Positions 42,386 through 50,197 of a DNA stretch of 50,197 nucleotides are shown here, piece by piece. The DNA lies in contig CALGNO010000038.1 of NCBI GenBank assembly GCA_937958625.1, forward strand, positions 1-50,197. The letters are read 5' to 3'. The notes beneath the pieces are model-generated. The model saw only the letters and a program-made list of their open reading frames with translations, did not search any database and was not told where the DNA came from. The DNA is from an uncultured Neomegalonema sp. GTDB lineage: Bacteria > Pseudomonadota > Alphaproteobacteria > Rhodobacterales > Rhodobacteraceae. The position numbers and the translations under genes are program-made. The first letter of the stretch is position 1, and every line of letters starts with the position of its first letter.

Positions 42386-44728
42386 GTGGCACAGGACGAA
42401 GGTATCGGCGAACTCGATATTACGGACGAGCTGATCGCGGAACGCCGCGCGGAAGAACCGGGTCAAACCCCCGAGGATATGACCCCCTGGCAACGCCCGA
42501 TTACTGCGTTCGTCGATGTCCTGAACCTCTGGGCCGGACGCATTATCTGTCTGCTGCTCGTACCGCTGATCTTCGCGATGGTCTTCGAGGTGTTTTCGCG
42601 CACCGCCTTCGGAATGCTCGCCGCCAACGATATGGCGGACAAAGCTCGGGAATGGGGCCTCGGTCCGACGCTCTGGGTCTATGACATCAGCCGCATGACC
42701 GGCGGCATTTTGTTTATGGGCGCGGCGGGTTACGCGCTGATGCGCGGTGTTCATATCCGCGCCGATTTCCTCTACCGCAACTGGTCGCCAAAGACCCAGG
42801 CGACAGTCGATGCGGTCCTCTACATGGTCCTCTACTTCCCGGCGATGCTGTTCTTTTTCTGGACGTCGCTGGAATACGCCCTCGATTCGCTGGGTTGGAA
42901 CGGTTGGGGCCGACCCTGGGGCGTCATGGAGCGCGCCAGCGACTCGACGTGGGCGCCGCTGTTGTGGCCCGCCCGTATCTTCATGCCCATCGGCGCTCTC
43001 CTGTTGCTGCTGCAAGGATTCGCCGAGCTTTTCCGCGCCTTTCATCAGATGGGCAAGGCGCGCGAGGCGAAGTTTCTCAAGATATTCTTCCCGTATCTGA
43101 TCCTGCTGGCCGTGATTTTCGTCGCCGTGTTCTACCCAAAAGTGCTGCCCCTCAGCGAATGGCTGGCACCGGTGTTCGGAGGGCTGGGTGACATCGACAG
43201 ACCGACAATCGGTCTGATCATGCTCGGCGCGATGCTGTTTTCGATCTTCGTCGGCTTTCCGATCTCGTTCACGCTGATCTTTCTCGGCTTCGTCTTCGGA
43301 TCGTGGGGCTTCAGCAGTGATCTGACATTCTACCTTCTGACGCTGCAAACCAACTCGACGATGCTGGATGATCAACTCGTCGCCGTTCCGCTGTTCATCT
43401 TCATGGGCATCATGATGGAGCAAGCGGGCCTGATGGAGCGCCTGTTCAACGCGGTGCAGATGATGATGTCGCGCACGCGCGGTGCCTTGTTCATCGCGGT
43501 GCTGTTCGTCTCGACCATCTTTGCCGCTGCAACGGGCATCGTGGGCGCATCGGTGACGATCCTTGGCATCATGGCCGCCAAGACGATGAACCGCTCCGGC
43601 TATGACGTGCGAATGGCCGCCGGATCGATCACCGCAGGTGGCACGCTGGGTATTCTGATCCCGCCGTCCATCATGCTGATCGTGATGGGGCCAGTTCTCG
43701 AAGTGCCCGTCACCGACCTTTTCCGTGCCGCGATTATCCCCGGCGTCATGCTCGCCGGTCTCTACATGCTTTACGCCATCGGGCGCTGTATGCTGAACCC
43801 GAGCCTTGGCCCGATCCTGCCGCCCGAAGATCAGCCACAGACGTCGCCCTACTACATTCTCGAAGTGGCGTTGGTGATGGCATCGCTTATCATCTTCATC
43901 CAGCTTTGCGTCATGGGCGCGAGCGGATCGCTGGCGTTCTTCCCGCTGGGCGGCCTGATCATTCCGGTCCTCTGGATCGCGTTCATGTTCGCGACCTTCC
44001 AGTTCATGCGAAAGGCAAAGCCGGGCGGGTTCTATTTCTCGGACCTCTGGTATGAATTTTTCATGGGTCTGGTGCCGCCGACGGTGCTGATCTCGTTCGC
44101 CCTCGGATCGATTCTGCTGGGTTGGGCGACGCCCGCCGAAGCCGCCGCCTGTGGAGCCTTTGGTTCGATCCTGTTGTCGCTGGTCTATCGCAAGCTGACG
44201 GTCGGTGGGTTTTACAATGCGCTGATCAAGACGCTTGAGATCACCGTGCTGATCATGTTCCTGGTTGCGGCCTCGAATTTCTTCGGAGCGGTGTTCTCGA
44301 ACCTCGGCACACCGAAGATGCTGACGGAAATCCTGTTGGGCATGGACCTTGGCCCGGTCATGACTCTGATCCTGATCATGGCGCTGATCTTCCTGCTCGG
44401 CTGGCCGCTCGAATGGGTGCCGATCGTGCTGATCATCGTGCCGATTCTGATGCCGGTCGTGGTGACCCTCGGCCCTGCGTTCGGATTGGAGCGGGTCGAC
44501 CTGATGGTCTGGTTCGCAATTCTGGTCGCGGTGAACCTGCAAACGGCGTGGCTATCGCCACCGGTGGCCCTTTCGGCCTACTTCCTCAAGGGCGTGGTGC
44601 CTGAATGGGATCTGAAGGACATCTATCTGGGTATGATGCAATTCATGGTGATTCAGGTCATCGGGCTGATCCTGCTGTTCATCTTCCCGCAGATTGCGCT
44701 TTGGCTGCCTAACTATCTCGACGGCTAG
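42386..44728 (+). CDS. TRAP transporter fused permease (DctQM)
   Basis: A 780-residue inner-membrane protein. Residues about 1-260 form a DctQ-like small subunit with four membrane segments; from about 265 the DctM-like large subunit follows (RPTIGLIMLGAMLFSIFVGFPISF, TTIFAAATGIVGASVTILG-type, GGTLGILIPPSIMLIVMGP, FLLGWPLEWVPIVLIIVPIL). Start is GTG 42386 with GGGGGA upstream; the first 30 residues are acidic and soluble. It completes the TRAP system with the preceding binding protein and uses the sodium gradient for uptake. A large open frame on the opposite strand is a shadow. A bidirectional terminator follows at 44751-44790. Confidence 0.94.
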   Translation: MAQDEGIGELDITDELIAERRAEEPGQTPEDMTPWQRPITAFVDVLNLWAGRIICLLLVPLIFAMVFEVFSRTAFGMLAANDMADKAREWGLGPTLWVYDISRMTGGILFMGAAGYALMRGVHIRADFLYRNWSPKTQATVDAVLYMVLYFPAMLFFFWTSLEYALDSLGWNGWGRPWGVMERASDSTWAPLLWPARIFMPIGALLLLLQGFAELFRAFHQMGKAREAKFLKIFFPYLILLAVIFVAVFYPKVLPLSEWLAPVFGGLGDIDRPTIGLIMLGAMLFSIFVGFPISFTLIFLGFVFGSWGFSSDLTFYLLTLQTNSTMLDDQLVAVPLFIFMGIMMEQAGLMERLFNAVQMMMSRTRGALFIAVLFVSTIFAAATGIVGASVTILGIMAAKTMNRSGYDVRMAAGSITAGGTLGILIPPSIMLIVMGPVLEVPVTDLFRAAIIPGVMLAGLYMLYAIGRCMLNPSLGPILPPEDQPQTSPYYILEVALVMASLIIFIQLCVMGASGSLAFFPLGGLIIPVLWIAFMFATFQFMRKAKPGGFYFSDLWYEFFMGLVPPTVLISFALGSILLGWATPAEAAACGAFGSILLSLVYRKLTVGGFYNALIKTLEITVLIMFLVAASNFFGAVFSNLGTPKMLTEILLGMDLGPVMTLILIMALIFLLGWPLEWVPIVLIIVPILMPVVVTLGPAFGLERVDLMVWFAILVAVNLQTAWLSPPVALSAYFLKGVVPEWDLKDIYLGMMQFMVIQVIGLILLFIFPQIALWLPNYLDG

Positions 44729-44750
44729 GCATCGCCTTGGCGGTAGCTAT

Positions 44751-44790
44751 GAAAAAAGGCCCCCGGATCGCTCCGAGGGCCTTTTCTTTT
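44751..44790. terminator. Bidirectional terminator between TRAP operon and dehydrogenase gene
   Basis: AAAAAAGGCCCCCGGA and TCCGAGGGCCTTTTCTTTT form a 10-bp stem with one C/A mismatch and a 4-nt loop, with A-runs on one side and T-runs on the other. It serves both convergent transcripts. Confidence 0.88.
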
Positions 44791-44805
44791 CGGACTACCG
44801 TCGGA

Positions 44806-45684
44806 CTACTTCTTGTCGTTCAACCGCATGACGAGGCTGGACGTATCCCAGCGACCACCGCCCATTGCCTGCACCTCGGCGTAATAACCATCCACGGTTT
44901 TTGCGACAGGCAGGTCGGCTCCGATACGCTCGGCTTCCTCGAGACAGATGCCGAGATCCTTCCGCATCCAGTCGACCGCGAAGCCTTTATTGTCCTGAAA
45001 ATCGCCGTCGAGCACCCATTCGAAACGGTTGCTCATCTGCCAGCTTCCGGCGGCACCGCCCGAGATCGCCTCGACCACCTTGCGTCCGTCGAGGCCCGCC
45101 TTGTTGGCAAATTCCAGCCCTTCGGACAACGCCTGAACAAGTCCCGCGATGCAGATCTGGTTGACCATCTTACAGGTCTGTCCCGCGCCGACCTCGCCAA
45201 TCAGGGTGATCGCCTTGGCGTAGACGTCCATGATCGGCTCGGCCTTCGCGAAATCAGCCTCGGACCCGCCGCACATGATCGCGAGCTGGCCATTTTCGGC
45301 CCCTGCCTGACCGCCCGAAATCGGCGCATCGACAAATCGGAAGCCCATCTCAGCGGCCTTTTCACCAAGCTCCCGCGCAACCGAAGCCGAGGCAGTCGTA
45401 TGATCGACGAAGATCGCCCCGGCCTTCATGCCATGAAAGGCACCGCCCTCACCGGTCGTGACCGAGCGCAGGTCATCATCGTTGCCGACACAGGCCATGA
45501 CGAAGTCGCATCCCTCGGCAGCAGCCTGCGGCGTATCCGCCATCGCGCCGCCATACTCGGCGACCCATTTCTCGGCCTTGGCCGCCGTGCGATTATAGAC
45601 GGTCGTGTCGTGACCGGCCTTTTGCAGGTATCCGGCCATCGGATAGCCCATAACCCCGAGCCCGATAAATGCGACTTTTGCCAT
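44806..45684 (-). CDS. 3-hydroxyisobutyrate dehydrogenase-family oxidoreductase (beta-hydroxyacid dehydrogenase)
   Basis: A 292-residue NAD(P)-dependent dehydrogenase. The Rossmann motif VAFIGLGVMGYPMAGYLQKAGHD is at the N-terminus. Substrate-binding FVDAPISGGQAGAENGQLAIM and the catalytic-lysine motif GAGQTCKMVNQICIAG follow. The family includes 3-hydroxyisobutyrate dehydrogenase, tartronate-semialdehyde reductase (GarR/GlxR) and related enzymes; which one is unclear. Asn in VYNRT at the end of strand two suggests NADP use. ATG 45684 follows a strong GGAGGAG. It is convergent with the TRAP operon and divergent from the penicillin acylase. Confidence 0.92.
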   Translation of the reverse strand: MAKVAFIGLGVMGYPMAGYLQKAGHDTTVYNRTAAKAEKWVAEYGGAMADTPQAAAEGCDFVMACVGNDDDLRSVTTGEGGAFHGMKAGAIFVDHTTASASVARELGEKAAEMGFRFVDAPISGGQAGAENGQLAIMCGGSEADFAKAEPIMDVYAKAITLIGEVGAGQTCKMVNQICIAGLVQALSEGLEFANKAGLDGRKVVEAISGGAAGSWQMSNRFEWVLDGDFQDNKGFAVDWMRKDLGICLEEAERIGADLPVAKTVDGYYAEVQAMGGGRWDTSSLVMRLNDKK

Positions 45685-45825
45685 ATGATTTCTCCTCCAG
45701 TGAATTTTGCCGCTCATTCGCGGGCTTGACCTGCGCGCGCGAGGCGGCGACACCATCGGGACAGAAACGACGGCATATGCTGCCCGAGGTCAAGCACAAG
45801 CTGAGACGAGGAAGAACGCGATCAC

Positions 45826-48375
45826 ATGGCTAATATGATCCGATGGTTAGTGCGCATTGTTCTCGGCATCGCGGTCCTCGGTGCCGTGGCCGCAGGCGCG
45901 CTCTATTGGGTCGTCGCGCGCTCGCTTCCTGACCTATCGGGAGAGGTCACGGTCGCCGGTCTGGAACAGGATGTGCGGATTATCCGCGATACGCACGGCG
46001 TGCCGAGAATTCTGGCCGGGACCGACAACGATGCGCTCTTTGCCCTCGGCTATGTCCATGCCACCGACCGGCTGTGGCAGATGGACCTGTCGCGGCGGGT
46101 TGCGCAAGGACGTCTGGCGGAGCGGTTCGGCGAGCGGGCGCTGGCCACCGACCGTCTGATGCGCGCCCTCGATCTGGACGGTCATGCCGCCCGCAGTCTC
46201 GACTCGCTGAAGGCGCAGACGCGCGTGCATCTCGATGCCTATGCGGCGGGGGTGAATGCGCGGATCGACGAGATTGGATCGCCGGGTGCCGGTGCGCCGG
46301 AATTCGTGCTGTTCAGCGGCGAACTCGACCCATGGACGCCCGCCGACTCGCTGTCGGTCCTGAAGACGATGGCGTTTCAGATTTCGATGCCCTCGCTTTT
46401 GCACGAGACCGCACGCGGTCGTCTGAGCCTCGCGCTCGAACCCGAGCAGATGCGCGACCTGCATCCCGAGTATCCTGCCGACGGCATAGACGCCCTGCCC
46501 GCCACCGAGGATAAGGCGATACTGCCCCGCAATCGCCAACGGCCCCTCGATCTGCCGCCCGCCACCGAGCCAAAGACCATGCGCCGGGCCGACGTTGCGC
46601 CGGTCGAGGCGGATGATGCCCTCGGCTTTCTTGGTCTGGCGGATGTGCGGATGGCCGGCGCGTCAAGCGCATGGGCCGTCGATGGATCACGCACGGCGGG
46701 GCGCGCGCCGCTGCTCGCATCCGACCCGCATTTGCCGTTTACAGCGCCGTCCGTGTGGCACCCGGCACAACTCACCGCGCCCGGCCTGTCGGTTATCGGC
46801 GCGACCCTGCCCGGCCTGCCCGCGATTGCATTTGGGCGTAACGAGAATATTGCCTGGGGCCTGACCGCGACGCAGCTCGATGATATGGATGTGTTTATCG
46901 AGCGCATCGATCCTGACGACCCGGACCAGTACATCGCTCCCGACGGGCCGCTTCCCTTCGAGGTGCGGATGGAGACCGTCGAGATTGCCGATGGCGAGGC
47001 GCTCGACCTGACACTGCGGCGCACCCGCAACGGGCCTGTGCTGCCCCTCGATACGGCGGGACTGGCGGCGGTGACACCCGAGGGTCATGTGCCTGCCCTC
47101 GCGTGGACGGCGTTGGCGGATGATGACACGACCATCGAGGCACTGCTGACCCTCAACCGGGTAACCTCGGCGGAGCAGGCCATCGACACCGCGGGTCAGG
47201 TGATTGCACCGGCCTTGAACCTGGTGGTCGCCGATATGGAGACCGTCGGTATAACCGTCGCCGGACGCGCGCCCCTGCGCCGGTTCACATCGCCGATGCA
47301 GGGGCGATTGCCTGCGCCGGGATGGACAGACCGCAATGACTGGATCGGCTGGCTGCCCGAAAGCGCCCTGCCCCGGCTGATCGAACCCGAAAGCGGCGCG
47401 GTGGCCAATGCCAATAACCGCATCGGCAACGCGCCGTTTCCGCGCCATCTCTCCTACGACTGGGATGCGCCCTATCGTATCAACCGCATCGAGCAACTGC
47501 TGAATGGCCGCGAAGCGCATTCGATGGACAGTTTCAAGGCAATGCAGGCCGATACGATTTCCGGTGTTGCCCGGGCGCTCTTACCCCTGATCGGCGCGCC
47601 TCTCTGGGAAGGCGATGCGGACGGCGACGACCTGCGCACGCGGATGCTTGAGAAGCTGCGCCTCTGGAATGGCGATATGAGCGAACACGCCGCCGAGCCT
47701 TTGGTTTTCGCCGCGTGGCTCGACGCGCTGTTGCCGCGACTGGTCAGCGACGAACTCGGTGCCGCCGAAAGCAGTTTCCGGGGGCCAAGGCCGCTATTCC
47801 TCGAACGGGTTTTCAAGGATGTCGACGGCGCGAGCCGCTGGTGTGACAACGTCGAAACCGAAGATGACACCGAAACCTGCGATCAGATGGCTTCAGCGTC
47901 GCTCGATGAGGCGCTGGAGAGGTTGGTGAAGCGCTTTGGCCCCGATGAGGAGGCATGGCGCTGGGGTGTCGCCCATCAGGCGGTGCACAAGCACCAGACC
48001 CTCGGAGACGTGAGTCGCGGATTTCTCGGTCTACGCTTCGACCTGGGCGATCTGGTCAATATCACCGTCGAAACGGGCGGCGGTGACGATACGCTGAATC
48101 GCGGGGTCATGGCCCGCGGTGGACCGGACCCGTTCCGCAACGTTCACGGGGCCGGATTTCGGGCGGTCTATGATTTCTCCGACCCTGAACGATCACAGTT
48201 CATGGTGGCGACCGGCGTTTCGGGGCATCCGCTGTCGCCCCACTACGCCAATCTGACTCCGCTCTGGCGGCTCGGCCAGTATATGCCGATGTCGATGGAC
48301 CCCGAGACCTTTGGCCCCAATGCCATCGGTACGCTGGTCCTGCAACCTGAGGAGCCGCCATCGACCGGTGAGTGA
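45826..48375 (+). CDS. Penicillin acylase-family Ntn hydrolase
   Basis: An 849-residue precursor with an N-terminal membrane anchor or signal (residues about 7-30), so exported to or anchored facing the periplasm. The alpha part holds VRIIRDTHGVPRILAGTDND and FALGYVHATDRLWQMDLSRR, which are typical. Autocleavage is expected before Ser280 in GASSAWAVDGSRT, aligned with the SNxW start of the beta chain; position two is Ser instead of the usual Asn. The oxyanion Asn lies in VANANNRIG (530-531). Substrates in the family include penicillins, N-acyl homoserine lactones and other amides; this one is unassigned. The start follows GAGGAAGAACGCG. Followed 53-67 bp later by a small gene on the same strand. 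Confidence 0.93.
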   Translation: MANMIRWLVRIVLGIAVLGAVAAGALYWVVARSLPDLSGEVTVAGLEQDVRIIRDTHGVPRILAGTDNDALFALGYVHATDRLWQMDLSRRVAQGRLAERFGERALATDRLMRALDLDGHAARSLDSLKAQTRVHLDAYAAGVNARIDEIGSPGAGAPEFVLFSGELDPWTPADSLSVLKTMAFQISMPSLLHETARGRLSLALEPEQMRDLHPEYPADGIDALPATEDKAILPRNRQRPLDLPPATEPKTMRRADVAPVEADDALGFLGLADVRMAGASSAWAVDGSRTAGRAPLLASDPHLPFTAPSVWHPAQLTAPGLSVIGATLPGLPAIAFGRNENIAWGLTATQLDDMDVFIERIDPDDPDQYIAPDGPLPFEVRMETVEIADGEALDLTLRRTRNGPVLPLDTAGLAAVTPEGHVPALAWTALADDDTTIEALLTLNRVTSAEQAIDTAGQVIAPALNLVVADMETVGITVAGRAPLRRFTSPMQGRLPAPGWTDRNDWIGWLPESALPRLIEPESGAVANANNRIGNAPFPRHLSYDWDAPYRINRIEQLLNGREAHSMDSFKAMQADTISGVARALLPLIGAPLWEGDADGDDLRTRMLEKLRLWNGDMSEHAAEPLVFAAWLDALLPRLVSDELGAAESSFRGPRPLFLERVFKDVDGASRWCDNVETEDDTETCDQMASASLDEALERLVKRFGPDEEAWRWGVAHQAVHKHQTLGDVSRGFLGLRFDLGDLVNITVETGGGDDTLNRGVMARGGPDPFRNVHGAGFRAVYDFSDPERSQFMVATGVSGHPLSPHYANLTPLWRLGQYMPMSMDPETFGPNAIGTLVLQPEEPPSTGE

Positions 48376-48442
48376 CGGCAAACACGCGCCACAATGATTA
48401 TCTACGGTATGTTCGTTTCAAGTCGCAATGATTGGACATGCC

Positions 48443-48886
48443 ATGAAAACGCCAATTGAGATGAGAAGCTGGGTTTTCTTCTACGGTAACTACATGAGCG
48501 TCTCGGCATTGCGCGAGGCTGGCGTGATCCCCGAAGACCATCGGGTGGCGAGGTTGCACGGCTATCGCCTCGACATGTCCCCGCGCGCCAATATCATCAA
48601 GGAGTTAGACGCGTCGGTTTGGGGGGTGGTCGCCGCCCTCAATCACGAGGACATGAAAAGGCTGCATACCGGCACCCCGACCTTCTTTTACTGCAAAGAC
48701 TTCTATCCCATCGCTGTGCTGACCTTCGACCGTAGCGAGAACGTCATCCCGGCGCTCTGTTATGTCTGTCATGAAATGGAACCGAGCCGCCCGCAAGCTG
48801 CCTATGTCGACAACATCGCAGCGATGGCCGAGGAATACGGATTTCCGGAAAACTATGTCGAGACGATAAGAAGCTTTGCCGCTTGA
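48443..48886 (+). CDS. Gamma-glutamylcyclotransferase-like protein
   Basis: About 147 residues with the AIG2/GGCT-fold signature: an N-terminal WVFFYGNYMS strand-loop, HGYRLDMSPRANI, and SVWGVVAALNHEDMKRLHTG, followed by a strand region with PALCYVCHEMEP. Family members cleave gamma-glutamyl amides to 5-oxoproline and the free amine, or act as gamma-glutamylamine cyclotransferases. Three in-frame ATGs (48428, 48443, 48461) are possible; 48443 has GGA at fair spacing. No partner enzyme is adjacent; the broken carboxylate-amine ligase at 29.5 kb would do the opposite reaction type. Confidence 0.8.
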   Translation: MKTPIEMRSWVFFYGNYMSVSALREAGVIPEDHRVARLHGYRLDMSPRANIIKELDASVWGVVAALNHEDMKRLHTGTPTFFYCKDFYPIAVLTFDRSENVIPALCYVCHEMEPSRPQAAYVDNIAAMAEEYGFPENYVETIRSFAA

Positions 48887-48895
48887 AGGGCGGTC

Positions 48896-49576
48896 TCAGT
48901 TGATCGCATCGCGGATCGCGGCCATGTTGCGTCCATAGACGTCCGGTGTGTCCACCGACCCGCCCTTGAACACCGCCGATCCGGCAACCAGCACGTCGGC
49001 CCCTGCCGCTACGACGAGGGGCGCGGTTTCGGGGGTCACGCCGCCATCGATCTCGATATGCACGGGCCGGTCCCCGATCATCGCGCGCAGGCGGCGGATC
49101 TTTTCGAGTTGCGAGTGCAGGAAAGACTGCCCGCCAAATCCGGGATTGACCGTCATCACGCAGACCAGATCGATCTTGTCGAGCAGATACTCGATCTCGG
49201 TCTCGGGCGTCGCCGGGTTCAGAGCCAGACCTGCCTTGCAGCCGAGGTCAGCAATCGCGGAAACCGTGCGATCCAGATGATCAGACGCCTCCACATGCAC
49301 CGTCAGCCGGTCGGCCCCTGCCTCCGCGAAAGGCGCAAGAAACGCGTCGGTAGGCGCGATCATCAGATGGACGTCCATCACCGTTTTAACATGGGGCCGG
49401 ATCGCCGCCACAAGAGGCGGGCCAAAGGTCAGGTTCGGGACGAAATGACCGTCCATCACATCCACATGAACCCAGTCACAGCCCTGCTGTTCAATCGCGC
49501 GGCACTCGGCACCGAAATTGGCGAAATCGGCGCTGAGAATCGACGGGGCGATCTTGATGGATCGATCAAAGGTCAT
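48896..49576 (-). CDS. rpe: Ribulose-phosphate 3-epimerase
   Basis: A 226-residue TIM-barrel enzyme that interconverts ribulose-5-phosphate and xylulose-5-phosphate in the pentose phosphate and Calvin pathways. Motifs: [33 protein letters not shown] (metal ligands), [21 protein letters not shown] and [13 protein letters not shown], then [13 protein letters not shown]. All catalytic Asp/His residues appear present. ATG 49576 follows GAGAGG. Convergent with the GGCT-like gene, 9 bp apart. Confidence 0.97.
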   Translation of the reverse strand: MTFDRSIKIAPSILSADFANFGAECRAIEQQGCDWVHVDVMDGHFVPNLTFGPPLVAAIRPHVKTVMDVHLMIAPTDAFLAPFAEAGADRLTVHVEASDHLDRTVSAIADLGCKAGLALNPATPETEIEYLLDKIDLVCVMTVNPGFGGQSFLHSQLEKIRRLRAMIGDRPVHIEIDGGVTPETAPLVVAAGADVLVAGSAVFKGGSVDTPDVYGRNMAAIRDAIN

Positions 49577-49635
49577 GGGCCTCTCCGGTCATGGGGAGGC
49601 TGTCTGATAGGCCAGCGCCGGACCCGCCGCAAGCC

Positions 49636-50166
49636 TCAGTCGAATTCGACCTGCGCATAGGTTTCGGCGGCCACGATGGCGAGGCGCAGACGCGCCTGAT
49701 TTTCAGCATAGAGCGGGAAAACACCGCGATATTGCTTGATGAAGGCGCGCTGTATCGACGGAACAGGCCCGCGCGAGAACATGGGCTGACGCAGGATCGA
49801 GGCGGTCACCGCCTCATGATACCGCGATTCGACGAATTCCTCGTCGAGTGTCTCGCTCATCCAGCCCTCGCGAATGTGGTCCGACGGCGCGTGTTCGATC
49901 TCGTCCCCTTGGGACAGCACGTAGAAATCAACGGCACCGTCGATCTGCACAGGCTCCACATGGCGGACCCAGCGCAGCAATTGGCGGACACCGGGTTGGG
50001 CGAGCAGGATCATTTCATCGGGCAGCAGATGGCCCTTGCGGAAATCATCATACCATTCGGCGAAAACGGACACGGGATGATTTTCGGGCAACTCTGTCCG
50101 TTCCATCGCTTGCAGGCCGAAAGACGTTCCGGCATCGCGCACGTCTTCACTCACTAAAGCTGACAT
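49636..50166 (-). CDS. PAS_5-domain protein
   Basis: A 176-residue protein resembling the alphaproteobacterial PAS_5 (DUF1457-like) family: SVFAEWYDDFRKGHLLPDEMI, then a central strand/helix part with YVLSQGDEIE, and a C-terminal LRLAIVAAETYAQVEF strand. Such proteins are probable small sensor or regulatory domains and have no known ligand. I chose ATG 50166, which has GGGG at suitable distance; an in-frame ATG at 50193, near the window edge, would add nine residues. It lies 59 bp upstream of rpe on the same strand, so they may be co-transcribed. Confidence 0.75.
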   Translation of the reverse strand: MSALVSEDVRDAGTSFGLQAMERTELPENHPVSVFAEWYDDFRKGHLLPDEMILLAQPGVRQLLRWVRHVEPVQIDGAVDFYVLSQGDEIEHAPSDHIREGWMSETLDEEFVESRYHEAVTASILRQPMFSRGPVPSIQRAFIKQYRGVFPLYAENQARLRLAIVAAETYAQVEFD

Positions 50167-50197
50167 TCTGTGCCCCGGCTGCATCGTTTCCATCCGT

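Noticed and set aside
42365-44542. A 725-codon open frame on the minus strand
   Set aside because: It is antisense to the clear DctQM permease, its product is His/Asp/Arg/Gln-rich without domains, and such shadows are common in GC-rich genes.
1-50197. Defence system, toxin-antitoxin, prophage or secondary-metabolite megasynthase
   Set aside because: I looked for nuclease, helicase, reverse transcriptase, transposase, NRPS or PKS signatures and small paired genes and saw none that could be supported.

Overview
The window looks like a chromosomal segment of an alphaproteobacterium, most likely of the Rhodobacterales (Roseobacter/Rhodobacter type). The support is visibly GC-rich DNA, tight ATGA-coupled operons, two TRAP transport systems, a purine-degradation block with a PuuE-UraD fusion, the two-subunit VC_2705/DUF4212 symporter, a hybrid MaeB malic enzyme and a FYDLN_acid (TIGR02300) protein. 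I saw no phage, insertion sequence, integrase or CRISPR array. One tRNA gene is present, tRNA-Ala(GGC).

Layout. 0-12 kb: tail of a metal ABC permease, then purine degradation (puuE-uraD fusion, allA, NCS2 urate/xanthine permease, xdhA-xdhB-xdhC-guaD), interrupted by maeB on the opposite strand. 12-26.5 kb: the accessory-looking part. A regulator (XRE + cupin) and an FAD amine/amino-acid oxidase are transcribed leftward. Divergent from them is a five-gene operon: TAXI-type TRAP binding protein, fused TRAP permease, a large Orn/Lys/Arg-type PLP decarboxylase, an ATP-grasp ligase and a C45-type Ntn hydrolase. Next come a hypothetical protein, a second paralogous C45 hydrolase in the opposite direction, a small hypothetical protein and a nitrilase-superfamily amidase. 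26.5-36 kb: selO with a DUF3228 gene, tRNA-Ala, the acidic FYDLN protein, a carboxylate-amine ligase broken by an exact 7-bp tandem duplication, glucokinase, and the acetate module (acs, DUF4212, symporter). 36-50 kb: queG, a GST and an IclR regulator facing a GMC oxidoreductase and TerC; a DctP/DctQM TRAP transporter of the TakP-like group; a beta-hydroxyacid dehydrogenase; a penicillin-acylase-family protein; a gamma-glutamylcyclotransferase-like protein; rpe; and a PAS_5 protein at the right edge.

How the genes fit together. The purine genes would take guanine to xanthine (GuaD), xanthine to urate (XdhAB with XdhC), OHCU to allantoin and then allantoate (fusion protein), and ureidoglycolate to glyoxylate plus urea (AllA). 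The urate-oxidising, HIU-hydrolysing and allantoate-degrading steps are not in the window. acs and the symporter give acetate uptake and activation, and MaeB gives malate to pyruvate.

The best candidate for an undescribed system is the 13.0-26.5 kb block. Gene order suggests uptake of a carboxylated compound, decarboxylation to an amine, ATP-dependent ligation, and Ntn-hydrolase processing. An XRE-cupin regulator may control it through paired dyads upstream of the TRAP operon. The family assignments come from visible motifs; the pathway is inference and its substrate is unknown.
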